A DNA stretch of 27,809 bases, from positions 1 through 27,809 of the forward strand of contig CAZJYC010000031.1 in NCBI GenBank assembly GCA_964550165.1, in the 5' to 3' direction. Below the pieces are notes generated by a model. The model saw only the letters and a program-made list of their open reading frames with translations, was not told where the DNA came from and did not search any database. Source of the DNA: CAZJYC01 sp964550165. Lineage in GTDB: Bacteria > Acidobacteriota > Aminicenantia > Aminicenantales > Aminicenantaceae. The position numbers and the translations under genes were made by a program. Positions 1-7,536 of this stretch are shown piece by piece; position 1 is the stretch's first letter; each line of letters begins with the position of its first letter.

Positions 1-78
1 CGAAGCCTTGAACCGAGCCGCTTTTGGCTCGCTGGGGCAAAAGCGGCGTACCTTCAAGCCAATCTGCCTGAGCCTTCA
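1..78 (-). repeat. Dispersed hairpin repeat, module B, copy 1 (cut by window edge)
   Basis: Positions 1-74 are the reverse complement of 24789-24862 with only two mismatches (72 of 74 identical). The sequence holds a 10-bp perfect stem (17-26 with 38-47, arms GCCGCTTTTG and CAAAAGCGGC). An alternative 6-bp stem (14-19 with 26-31, arms CGAGCC and GGCTCG) shares bases with the first, so only one can form at a time. The copy lies just downstream of the znuB stop and has the same orientation relative to the upstream transcript as the other copy has to its own upstream gene. It touches base 1, so it probably continues outside the window. Bases 79-160 show nothing else recognisable. Confidence 0.85.
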
Positions 79-160
79 ATGGTCGCTTCGGCCATCTCTG
101 AGAGGCTCTTTGTTACCCACATCTCCTTCACCCACACAAAATGGAAGAGAGCCGATATTT

Positions 161-1003
161 TTAAAGAGGCCTCTTCCCTTTTTTCAAAAAAAAGAAGCCG
201 CCAAAAAATAGAAAAGAAAGAACGACGATAGTCCCTGAGGCTGGAAAATCCAAAAAGAAAGACAGAAACAGACCCGCCAATACAGAAACAAGAGCGACGA
301 CCGAGGAGAGAATGATGGCCTGTTTAAAGTTGGATGCCAGTTGAAGGCCTGCGGCCGCGGGAATAACCACCAGTGCTGAGACCAAAAGAATTCCAACGAC
401 TTTCATGCCCAGAACGACTGTCACTGCTGTCAACACGGTTAAGAGAATATCAAGACGTTCGACTTTAACTCCCGAGGCCTTAGCCGCGTCACGATCAAAG
501 GTCATATACATAAATCTGCGGTAGTTCAATATGACGGTCAAAACAACCACTGCGGCCAACCCGACGGAAAGGTAAACTTCTGTTGCATCAATAGTGAGAA
601 TATCTCCAAAAAGGTAGCTGAAAAGGTCCACGTTAAAGCTGTGCGCAAGAGTCACCAGCATAATCCCGAGGGCAAAGCCCACGCTGCTGAAAATGGCAAT
701 CGCTGTATCTCCATAGAGACCTGCCTTCTCCTTGAGTTTCATGATTCCCAGTGCTGTCAAAATGGCGATGACCAAGGCCGTGGCTAAAGGGATGATCTTT
801 AAGAAAAGCCCTAGGGCGATTCCGGCAAAAGTGACGTGGGCAAGCCCATGACCGACCATCGCATCCCGCCTCAGGATCAGGAACACACCGAGTAAGGCGC
901 AGGCAGCAGCGATGAAAACTCCTGCCAGAAGCGCTCTTTGAAAGAATCCGTAGCTGAGGATGGCATCCATTTCTGGCAACTTAATGGCGATGGGAGATAA
1001 CAT
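161..1003 (-). CDS. znuB: Zinc/manganese ABC transporter permease (ABC-3 family)
   Basis: This 280-residue inner-membrane permease moves metal delivered by the binding protein encoded upstream. The sequence is almost entirely hydrophobic helices, with the family hallmarks GVFLILRRDAMVGHGLAHVTFAGIALG near residues 39-65 and a pore region around RDAAKASGVKVERLD. The length matches ZnuB/MntB/TroC proteins. The ATG at 1003 overlaps the end of the ATPase gene by 23 bases, consistent with translational coupling; a second in-frame ATG at 970 lies just after the ATPase stop, but neither has a strong ribosome site. It is the last gene of the plsY-GT-znuACB operon and is followed by a hairpin repeat. 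Zinc versus manganese cannot be told from the permease alone. Confidence 0.9.
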   Translation of the reverse strand: MLSPIAIKLPEMDAILSYGFFQRALLAGVFIAAACALLGVFLILRRDAMVGHGLAHVTFAGIALGLFLKIIPLATALVIAILTALGIMKLKEKAGLYGDTAIAIFSSVGFALGIMLVTLAHSFNVDLFSYLFGDILTIDATEVYLSVGLAAVVVLTVILNYRRFMYMTFDRDAAKASGVKVERLDILLTVLTAVTVVLGMKVVGILLVSALVVIPAAAGLQLASNFKQAIILSSVVALVSVLAGLFLSFFLDFPASGTIVVLSFLFFGGFFFLKKGKRPL

Positions 1004-1748
1004 GGTTCCCTGCCGCGAGCATCTTTTTAAAGGCTTCTGAGCGGCAAAATTCAGAATGGGAGCCGTGGTAAACCAGTTTTTGGTTAATGCAGGCCACTTT
1101 GTTCACATGCCTGTTGACAATTCCAATGTCATGAGTGATGAGGACAATGGTAATACTTTCTTTCCTGTTCAGAGAATCGAGCATGTCGTAGAAACGCTCT
1201 TGAGTCTCTGCATCCACACCGGTTGTCGGTTCATCCAAGAAAAGAACATGAGGCTGATTGACGATGGCTCTGGCAATAAAAACACGCTGCTGCTGGCCTC
1301 CAGAAAGACTTCCAATTCGCCAGTTCTTGAATTTTTCCATTCCTACTTGTTCCAGCGCTCTTTCTATGTAAAGTTCCTCCTCCTTCTTGCTCGGTCTTGG
1401 AAATTTCTTGACGGAAAGAAGCCCCATGGCTGCAACTTCCTTGACAGACACTGGAAAGAAGGGGTCAAAATGAGTTGCCTTCTGGGGGACATAGCCGATC
1501 TTGCTCCAGGCCATAAACTCCTCCAGAGGTTTTCCAAGAACTAAGACTTGGCCTGCAGAGGGCTTCAGAAGTCCCAGGATAATTTTGATCAAGGTTGTTT
1601 TCCCGGAGCCGTTGGGGCCGATAACGGCCAAAAAGTCGCCCTCGAGAATCTTGAATGTCACACCCTCTAAAACTTTGATAGAGCCGTAGCTGAAGGAGAT
1701 ATCCGTGACAGTGATTAATGCTGGGGACTCATTTGCAGACGAGGCCAT
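981..1748 (-). CDS. znuC: Zinc/manganese ABC transporter ATP-binding protein
   Basis: This 255-residue ABC ATPase powers the metal importer from the cytoplasmic side. Visible motifs are Walker A GPNGSGKT (44-51), the Q-loop glutamine in YVPQK (89), signature LSGGQ (148-152), Walker B VLFLDEP (168-174) and the H-loop histidine in LITHD (206). The ATG at 1748 is preceded by GGAG about ten bases upstream. It overlaps the substrate-binding gene by 20 bases and the permease gene by 23 bases, so all three are probably translated as a coupled set. A short N-terminal extension precedes the usual start of the domain (TVTDISFSYG). The ATPase fold is certain; the metal specificity is inferred from the partners. 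Confidence 0.93.
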   Translation of the reverse strand: MASSANESPALITVTDISFSYGSIKVLEGVTFKILEGDFLAVIGPNGSGKTTLIKIILGLLKPSAGQVLVLGKPLEEFMAWSKIGYVPQKATHFDPFFPVSVKEVAAMGLLSVKKFPRPSKKEEELYIERALEQVGMEKFKNWRIGSLSGGQQQRVFIARAIVNQPHVLFLDEPTTGVDAETQERFYDMLDSLNRKESITIVLITHDIGIVNRHVNKVACINQKLVYHGSHSEFCRSEAFKKMLAAGNHVISHRH

Positions 1749-2685
1749 TTTTTAAGTTCTCCAGATTCTTCTCCATTATATCAAAAAATGTCACTCCCGA
1801 TTTGAGCTGTTCTCTGGTCAAATTTGCTCCGGGATTCAGGACAAGCGTCCTGGCCCCAACTTCTTCAGCCAGGGTTCTTGCCAGCCTGTCGCTGACTTGA
1901 ATCTCAAAATAGATGACTTCGACCTTATGCTTCCTGGCTAAATCTACAATCTCTGCAAACTTTTTTGGTGTGGGATGGGCATCCGGGCTTAATCCGTATA
2001 AAGAAATCTGCTCCAGGTTATACCTTCGCGCCAGGTAGCCAAAAGCCGCATGGCCTCCAACGATGAAAATTCTTTGGGCACAATCCTTTAATCCCTCTCG
2101 GTACTTCTGGTCCAGGTCTTGGAGCTTTCTTTTGTAGCTCTTTGCGTTTTGTTCAAAAAACAAGCTACTGCCGGGTTCTATCTCAGAAAGCGTTTCTGCA
2201 ATTCTTTCGACAATCCTCTGGTCAAACACGAAATCCAGCCAAATATGGGGATCTCGAGGTCCCTGTTTGTGACCATGATCGTGAGTATGCGCTTCGCTTT
2301 CCATAATGGGAATTCCCTGGCCAGCCTCAAGAACCTTTAAAGCAGGATTTTTAAGGCTATTCAGAACATCGTCAACCCAAGGTTCCATGTTTAATCCGGT
2401 ATAAACGAAGAGATCGGCTGAAGAGAGCCTGACGATATCGCTCGGCCGGGGCTGCCAGGTGTGGACCTCGGCGCCTGGGGGAATGAGGAGGCTGACATCT
2501 CCCCTCTCCCCTGAAACAGCCTTGCAAAATTCCATCAGGGGGAAAACTGTGGCGATGATCTTAATCTTTCTTAAGGCTTTTTGATTCTTGCTGGGAATAG
2601 CCGCTGCGAGCAAAAAAATGATAAGCAAAAACAGAGAAGTTTTTATGATTCCTTTTCTATCAGAATGCGAACCCCCAGGGCTCAT
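1729..2685 (-). CDS. znuA: Zinc/manganese ABC transporter substrate-binding protein
   Basis: This 318-residue periplasmic or lipid-anchored cluster A-I metal-binding protein feeds the permease. After the start come a basic stretch and a hydrophobic export segment (about residues 15-31). Family metal ligands are visible: His75 in GAEVHTWQPRP, His147 in PHIWLD, His212 in GGHAAFGY and the acidic YFEIQ near residue 261. A short His-rich loop, HTHDHGH (133-139), favours zinc. The ATG at 2685 is chosen because it overlaps the upstream TGA as ATGA; an in-frame GTG at 2712 would add nine residues with no ribosome site. No lipobox cysteine is seen. It is the third gene of the five-gene operon. The metal is inferred, not proved. 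Confidence 0.88.
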   Translation of the reverse strand: MSPGGSHSDRKGIIKTSLFLLIIFLLAAAIPSKNQKALRKIKIIATVFPLMEFCKAVSGERGDVSLLIPPGAEVHTWQPRPSDIVRLSSADLFVYTGLNMEPWVDDVLNSLKNPALKVLEAGQGIPIMESEAHTHDHGHKQGPRDPHIWLDFVFDQRIVERIAETLSEIEPGSSLFFEQNAKSYKRKLQDLDQKYREGLKDCAQRIFIVGGHAAFGYLARRYNLEQISLYGLSPDAHPTPKKFAEIVDLARKHKVEVIYFEIQVSDRLARTLAEEVGARTLVLNPGANLTREQLKSGVTFFDIMEKNLENLKNGLVCK

Positions 2686-3806
2686 TCGACAGGGTAAAGC
2701 CTCTCTTTCCACTCGAACTTTTTTCGGAAAAGGGAGAGGCGAAAAGAATTGAAGAGGATGAGGAGAACAAAAACCACAGAAAAAGGATGGAGCTGGCCGT
2801 AGATAAGGCTGGTCTTGAACCTCAAGGACAAAATGAGCTTGATGAGAGAGAGGGTGATGACTTGAAGGAGAGGGAGCGCCAGGCTCTGGTGAGATTCAAA
2901 AGCTCCCCAAAGAGAAAGGTAAGGGTAAAGGAATAAGTAGTAACACACAAATAGAATCAGGGCCAAAAAGAGAGGTGCTCTTCCTATGGCCTCATAGGTA
3001 TTTTTTGAAAATCCGTTCCAAACTTCTTTAAAACAGGTGTAAAATCTTACATCCATGAATATTGTGCCGTCCAGAATCGAAATCCGTCCTTTATTGAGTC
3101 TGACTTTCTTGGCCATGGCCAAATCATCGACAATTTCTGTCTTTAAGGCTTCATAACCTCCCCATGAAAAAAAGAAATCGCTCTTGATAAAAAGGAAAGG
3201 TCCCATGGCAAAGGGAATCTTAGTATGTTTGGAGAAATCCATCAATTTAAAAGGGATAAGGGCAACAAAGACAAAATGGATAATAGGGAAAAATAGCTTT
3301 TCTGACCAGGTCTTGGCGATAAACCTGGGAAGGCACGAGATTAATACGGATTTTCGTCTTCGCGCCGCAGCCAGAGCGGTTGAAATGGAATGAGGTTTAT
3401 GGACGGTATCGGCGTCAGTAAAAAGAAACCATTCACCCTGAGCTTCGAGAGAAAGCTGGTGGCAGGCCCAGTTTTTTCCGTTCCATCCGACAGGAAGCTC
3501 TTGTCCTTTGATGATTTTCAGTTTGCTGTGGCGGCGGGCCAGTTTCTGGGCAATCCCATAGGTTCTATCGGTCGAGTTGTCATCAAGGACAATGATTTCC
3601 AGGTTAGGATAATCCGCCTGGAGAAGTGAGGAGACGCAGTTTTCAATGTTCCTTTCCTCGTTTCGCGCCGGGACGAGCACCGAAACAAGGGGCAAAGGCT
3701 TTTTGAGCTTTGCATTTTCCTGTGTGCGGAGAGTTCTGAGATTTTGAAGGAGATTAAAAAAAATGACAAGGAGCAAAAAGAGGATGAGTTCTTGAATAAA
3801 TTGCAT
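2682..3806 (-). CDS. Family 2 glycosyltransferase, membrane-anchored (HpnB/CrtQ-like)
   Basis: This 374-residue GT-A glycosyltransferase starts with one N-terminal membrane helix (about residues 4-22). The catalytic domain begins at PLVSVLVPARNEE. DDNSTD (75-80) and the DAD metal-binding motif (131-133, in FLFTDADTV) are visible, as is a later VDDLAMAKKVR acceptor-side motif. Several hydrophobic helices close the C-terminus. This layout resembles hopanoid-associated HpnB and carotenoid CrtQ-type enzymes, which act on lipid acceptors; the true acceptor is unknown. The start lies six bases after the plsY stop, and the stop overlaps the znuA start by four bases. Its place behind a phospholipid-synthesis gene supports a lipid or envelope role. 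Family is firm, substrate open. Confidence 0.85.
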   Translation of the reverse strand: MQFIQELILFLLLVIFFNLLQNLRTLRTQENAKLKKPLPLVSVLVPARNEERNIENCVSSLLQADYPNLEIIVLDDNSTDRTYGIAQKLARRHSKLKIIKGQELPVGWNGKNWACHQLSLEAQGEWFLFTDADTVHKPHSISTALAAARRRKSVLISCLPRFIAKTWSEKLFFPIIHFVFVALIPFKLMDFSKHTKIPFAMGPFLFIKSDFFFSWGGYEALKTEIVDDLAMAKKVRLNKGRISILDGTIFMDVRFYTCFKEVWNGFSKNTYEAIGRAPLFLALILFVCYYLFLYPYLSLWGAFESHQSLALPLLQVITLSLIKLILSLRFKTSLIYGQLHPFSVVFVLLILFNSFRLSLFRKKFEWKERLYPVE

Positions 3807-3812
3807 CGGCCT

Positions 3813-4406
3813 CTACCACCCGCCCGATTCCTGCTTGATCCGTCTCATGTAGGGTTCATCGATTATCCTTTTGAGACCCAGAAAAAGAAGGAACGAAAGC
3901 AAAATTGCCAGTTCGGCCCACGGCTTTTTGAGAACCGCCCACCAGAGAATGGGAATGCTGGCCAGGCCTACGCTTGCGGCAAGGTGAAATTTTCGGAAGG
4001 GAAAATAAACGATTCCCATCAACAGGCCCGAGATAAGGATGATAAGAGGCTGCATGGCCAAGAGAAAGCCGATGGCTGATGCTGCTCCCTTTCCTCCTCT
4101 CCATCCAAGAAAAACCGGAAATCCATGCCCCAGAACAACAAAAAATCCACAGAGCCAGATGTACCAAGGTGACAGTCCGAGTAAAAAACCAATCCAATAG
4201 GCACCAAATCCTTTAGCGACATCGAGCAACGCTGCCAGGGCTCCGTATTTTTTGCCGGCGACATGCCAGACATTTCGTGCTCCGACATTCCCTTCTCCCA
4301 CAACCCGGATATCCACTCCCTTGACCATCTTGGCCACAAGGTAAGAGAAAGGAATCGAACCCAATAGATAGCAAAGCACATAACCCAACAAAATCTTGAT
4401 TGCCAT
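3813..4406 (-). CDS. plsY: Acyl-phosphate:glycerol-3-phosphate acyltransferase
   Basis: PlsY transfers an acyl chain from acyl-phosphate to glycerol-3-phosphate, the first step of phospholipid synthesis, in the inner membrane. The 197-residue length is typical. The three conserved loops are present: GSIPFSYLVAK (16-26), GEGNVGARNV (37-46, glycerol-3-phosphate/acyl-phosphate site) and HGFPVFLGWRGGKG (94-107). About five membrane helices separate them. It is the first gene of the operon leading into the glycosyltransferase and metal importer. No ribosome site precedes the ATG at 4406, and the best promoter predicts a leader of only a few bases. The C-terminal tail (RIIDEPYMRRIKQESGGW) is polar. 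Confidence 0.95.
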   Translation of the reverse strand: MAIKILLGYVLCYLLGSIPFSYLVAKMVKGVDIRVVGEGNVGARNVWHVAGKKYGALAALLDVAKGFGAYWIGFLLGLSPWYIWLCGFFVVLGHGFPVFLGWRGGKGAASAIGFLLAMQPLIILISGLLMGIVYFPFRKFHLAASVGLASIPILWWAVLKKPWAELAILLSFLLFLGLKRIIDEPYMRRIKQESGGW

Positions 4407-4417
4407 CGTTAGCTTTT

Positions 4418-4446
4418 TATTTATTATATAATAAAGAGGCTGTCAA
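4418..4446 (-). promoter_or_regulatory. Putative sigma-70-type promoter of the plsY operon
   Basis: On the minus strand a perfect TTGACA (4446-4441) is followed after 17 bases by TAAATA (4423-4418). A consensus TATAAT lies at 4428-4423, but only 12 bases from the -35 box. Transcription from the 17-base arrangement would start about five bases before the plsY ATG, which agrees with the absence of a ribosome site there. It is called by eye. Confidence 0.45.
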
Positions 4447-4464
4447 CAAAAAATACAAGAATGT

Positions 4465-4644
4465 AAGCATCTTTTTTTCCATGAAAGCTTATGATGATAA
4501 AAGCCAACTCGAACCGTGCTGGTTTCCATCCCTCCTCGCCAAAGGCCCTCCCACCCTCCACCATGGGCTTCGGAGGGACGGAGGCCAGCGTTTCCTTCCT
4601 CACTCTATCAAATCCCTTTTCTCATCATGGAAAAAAAGATGCTT
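4465..4644. repeat. Dispersed 180-bp palindromic element, module A, copy 1
   Basis: The ends are a perfect 20-bp inverted repeat (4465-4484, AAGCATCTTTTTTTCCATGA, against 4625-4644). An inner inverted pair, 4518-4535 with 4572-4589, matches at 17 of 18 positions, two of them G-T wobbles. A second copy lies at 19756-19934 in the same plus-strand orientation. Between copies, a terminal-stem base pair changes from A-T to G-C on both sides, and the inner wobbles become A-T pairs. No target-site duplication is obvious. The element fills most of the 350-base gap between plsY and the glycosidase gene; the rest of that gap holds module C and the plsY promoter. Short reading frames across it look accidental. 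Confidence 0.88.
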
Positions 4645-4665
4645 CCTATAAGAAGAAGACGATTT

Positions 4666-4724
4666 GGCGTCAAAAACCTGAAGGGGAGCGAGGCCACTCT
4701 GGCGATGCTTTCAGATTAGCCACC
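4666..4724 (+). repeat. Dispersed 59-bp repeat, module C, copy 1
   Basis: This stretch aligns without gaps to 24950-25008, including a fully identical core AAAAACCTGAAGGGGAGCGA that continues into GGCCA, then TCTGG and GCTTTC with scattered differences. Here it follows the palindromic element by about 20 bases, whereas the other copy follows module B. It sits just 3' of the glycosidase stop in that gene's transcript. Function unknown. Confidence 0.75.
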
Positions 4725-4756
4725 CAAAAGGGAAGAGATTCGATAAAATTAAATCG

Positions 4757-7336
4757 TTAATTTTTAAACTGGATGCTGATTTCTTTTCTCTGATACTCAT
4801 CCCCTGGCCCTTTAAAATCTATCTTTATTCTTTTTTCAAGAGCCTTCTCTTCCTGCACTTCAGCCTCATTCACCGAACTTATGGGTCGGGAGGTGATGAG
4901 CGTGAGTGTATAACCTTTCCCGCTCAATCCCTCAACAAGGATTTTTAAAAGGTCATTTGTGTATTGCACTCGGATAATTTTCAGGCTTGAAGTTTTATCT
5001 CCGATCTTAGGAAAATGAGGGGCAAGGTCAAGAAGGATGCTCTTTTCTGTTGCGATCTCCACAAGCGTTTTCTCCCTCACCTCGAGCTCGAAGACACAGC
5101 GAATTTCCCCGCCTGTTTCTTCAATCTTGAAATCTTTCCGAGCTCCGTTAACCTTTACAGATTTGACCTGTGTTCCATAGCCTAAAGAGGGAGAGAGTCG
5201 AACGCGATAAAGAAGCTGGGAACCGGGCTCTATGTGGATAACAAGCTTATTCTCTGAGCGCTCCAGGTCAAAATGAAAATTTTCCTTCCCGACGCAAAAA
5301 TTTCTGATCTGGCAGCCCCTCCACATCCCGGGCAAGCTTGGGCTGAACTCGATCTCCCTTTTCAAAGCATTTCCCTTCAAACCTAAGAGCCCCCTCACCA
5401 GGCAGGTAATGACCGGGGAGGAGGAAAAGACCTGATGGGAGACAGCCTCCTCGATGGGAGTGAAAAATTCACCCGAGAAAAGCTCAGGACAGTAGCCCAA
5501 AGCATCGATAAAAGCATTGTGGGCCAGGCTCATGAGATGGGAAAAACCGGAAAGAGAGCGGCCATAGTTGAATTCGGAAAGACAGGTATAGCCGGTCAGA
5601 AAAGGCCAGACCGTGCCGTAATTGTAGTTCAAGGGATCATAGTAAGCGCTTCTCGGAGAAAGAGACCTAATCCCCCAGTCTGTGCTCATTTCGGCTGAGG
5701 CGAAAAGATCCAGCACATAATCGGCTCTCTCCTGGCGGAGCTGTTTGAAAAAGAGAGGCATGAAAGGCCAGACTGTTGTCTCCATCAAAGGCTTGTCCTC
5801 CACAGTCAGGGCATGCGCATATTTCTTTTCTTTCTCCACCCAGAATTTTTCGCGCACCGCCTCCAGAGCTTTTTCGTATGTTTTTTTGGCTTCCAGGGAA
5901 AGGCTTTTCTCTCCCAGAAGAGAGGCCAGCTCAGAAAAAGCTTTGTGTGCTTCGACAGATATGGCTGCCAGATAGATGTCTGATTTTGTGTTCTTCAAGA
6001 AAGCCCCGAGCTCCAAAGCAGCTAATCCTGCGGTTGTGTTTTCCATCAGCCCGTCTCCATCTTTGTCCGTTGACAACATGTATTGATAGGCTTTCTTCAT
6101 TGAAGCCCAGCTTTCCTTGATGAACTCCAAATCTCCAGACCAGTTGAGATAATCAGACAGAGAGACGATGTAATAGGGAGTTGTCTCTGCATGGTAAAAT
6201 CCGTAAGGATAATCCTCAAACCAGCGGATGAAGGCTGCGGCCTGGGAAAGTTCATGCATGATTTTACCGTCCTGGCGCTGGTTTTTCCTGATGAAGCCTA
6301 ATGCCTGCCGGGTCACATCAAACGAGCCATAGCTGTTGAGGGCCCAGGAATTGAAGAAAGCATCGCCTCCAAAAAACCAGGCAAAGCCAGGCCTTTCACT
6401 CCTTCCCGAAAGCCCATAGCCAGCCACCAGCCCGCATCCCAGCTGAGGATTGCAGACAAGCGCTTCATCAACCGCAACTTTGGCCCAGGCATAGGCCCGG
6501 TTCAATTCTTCCTCCGGTGTTTGGATAGAAAGGTGCTCTTTGGCCAATTTTTCAAAATGACGAAACCTTTCCTGGTAAAGCTGAAGAAAACTCTTCCCGA
6601 GGCGCTCATAAACTTCATCCGCCTTCGGCCTTCCCTCATGGCTGGCTGAGACAAAAATCGGGAAAAATGTCCGTTTGGATACCTCAGGCGCCACTCTGAT
6701 TTTCATTTTCATGTCGCCCTCAGGAAGGGCATGCGCTGGACCCGAGGAAAACCTCTCCCCTGCCGGGCTACCGACAAAGGCAACATTTTTTCTTGTGCCC
6801 TCAGAAAGGACAAAATATTTCTTCTCGCTGTCCCAGTAGCTGTATTGACCGCCAAGGCCGGCGGGCCACATGGTTTTCAAGTCAGGCGTGAAGCTGGCCA
6901 CGATGGAGATAGGCTTGAGCGCTTCGACAGCAAGAAGGATGACAACGCCGGATTCGTCTAAAGGAGCGAAAAAAATCTCTTCGACGGTGAAGGAGGGATG
7001 GCAGTAACGCAGGATAGCCTGATGGGGATAAACATCGATCCGGGAGGCTACCTTTTGTCCTTCAACAATCTCATTCTCCTCTTCAAGCAGAAAATAAAGC
7101 TGAAAATTATGGACAACCTTGTAGGGATAGACCCAGATTTCAACATTCCCGCTTTCTGTCCCCAGGATGGCGCTTTTCCGGCCTACAGTGTCAAAATATT
7201 TATTTGGCTGAACAGTCCGGCCAAGGTGCAATCCCGTGCTTTCTAATCTAAACTTTTCGATAAAAACCTCATCTTTACCGGTTACAATACCAAAAAGGAA
7301 CCAAATCAGCATGAAAAACACAACCATATTTCTCAT
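4757..7336 (-). CDS. Exported glycogen-debranching-type (alpha/alpha)6 glycosidase
   Basis: This 859-residue protein has an N-terminal hydrophobic signal (residues 4-20) and a beta-rich N-terminal domain to about 250. A six-hairpin (alpha/alpha)6 barrel follows (about 270-655), then a beta-sandwich tail. The barrel carries the amylo-alpha-1,6-glucosidase (GDE_C/GH133-like) signatures RPGFAWFFGGDAFF (316-328, Asp325), RQDGKIMHELSQ (354-365, Glu362), STDWGIRSLSP (551-561) and YNYGTVWPFLTGY (571-583), and a PELFSGE segment at 617-623. Known relatives hydrolyse alpha-1,6 branches or related alpha-glucosides; export suggests action on outside polysaccharide. The start is backed by AGGAGG six bases upstream. 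It stands alone between plsY and divergent pepD. The superfamily is safe; substrate and exact GH family are uncertain. Confidence 0.75.
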   Translation of the reverse strand: MRNMVVFFMLIWFLFGIVTGKDEVFIEKFRLESTGLHLGRTVQPNKYFDTVGRKSAILGTESGNVEIWVYPYKVVHNFQLYFLLEEENEIVEGQKVASRIDVYPHQAILRYCHPSFTVEEIFFAPLDESGVVILLAVEALKPISIVASFTPDLKTMWPAGLGGQYSYWDSEKKYFVLSEGTRKNVAFVGSPAGERFSSGPAHALPEGDMKMKIRVAPEVSKRTFFPIFVSASHEGRPKADEVYERLGKSFLQLYQERFRHFEKLAKEHLSIQTPEEELNRAYAWAKVAVDEALVCNPQLGCGLVAGYGLSGRSERPGFAWFFGGDAFFNSWALNSYGSFDVTRQALGFIRKNQRQDGKIMHELSQAAAFIRWFEDYPYGFYHAETTPYYIVSLSDYLNWSGDLEFIKESWASMKKAYQYMLSTDKDGDGLMENTTAGLAALELGAFLKNTKSDIYLAAISVEAHKAFSELASLLGEKSLSLEAKKTYEKALEAVREKFWVEKEKKYAHALTVEDKPLMETTVWPFMPLFFKQLRQERADYVLDLFASAEMSTDWGIRSLSPRSAYYDPLNYNYGTVWPFLTGYTCLSEFNYGRSLSGFSHLMSLAHNAFIDALGYCPELFSGEFFTPIEEAVSHQVFSSSPVITCLVRGLLGLKGNALKREIEFSPSLPGMWRGCQIRNFCVGKENFHFDLERSENKLVIHIEPGSQLLYRVRLSPSLGYGTQVKSVKVNGARKDFKIEETGGEIRCVFELEVREKTLVEIATEKSILLDLAPHFPKIGDKTSSLKIIRVQYTNDLLKILVEGLSGKGYTLTLITSRPISSVNEAEVQEEKALEKRIKIDFKGPGDEYQRKEISIQFKN

Positions 7337-7417
7337 CCTCTCCCTCCTTTGAGAAAAAATGTGGCTTGCACGTTCTCAATGTCCCGTTCCAGTTAATTGG
7401 AGCAAAAAAGCAGATGA

Positions 7418-7447
7418 ATTTTAAAGAAAACAAAAAAGAAAAGTCAA
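7418..7447 (-). promoter_or_regulatory. Putative promoter of the glycosidase gene
   Basis: On the minus strand TTGACT (7447-7442) is followed after 18 bases by TAAAAT (7423-7418), five of six consensus -10 bases. The predicted leader to the ATG at 7336 is about 75 bases and carries an AGGAGG ribosome site. The rest of the 200-base divergent gap to pepD is A/T-rich; no convincing plus-strand promoter was picked. Confidence 0.45.
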
Positions 7448-7536
7448 ATGTGAGACATTTTTTCTTGAATCCCTATGATTTTTATGTCATGATTTTTTTC
7501 TATCTAAAAAATTGATTGAGAATGGGAGGCTAAAAA

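Noticed and set aside
164..175. Perfect 12-bp palindrome at the znuB stop as a terminator
   Set aside because: It has no loop, so cannot make a good hairpin, and only a short A/T run follows.
4516..4719. Short reading frame whose first ~22 codons match those upstream of hyuA (19806 onward)
   Set aside because: The shared protein-like sequence comes from the palindromic repeat; conservation follows base pairing, not codons, and there is no ribosome site.
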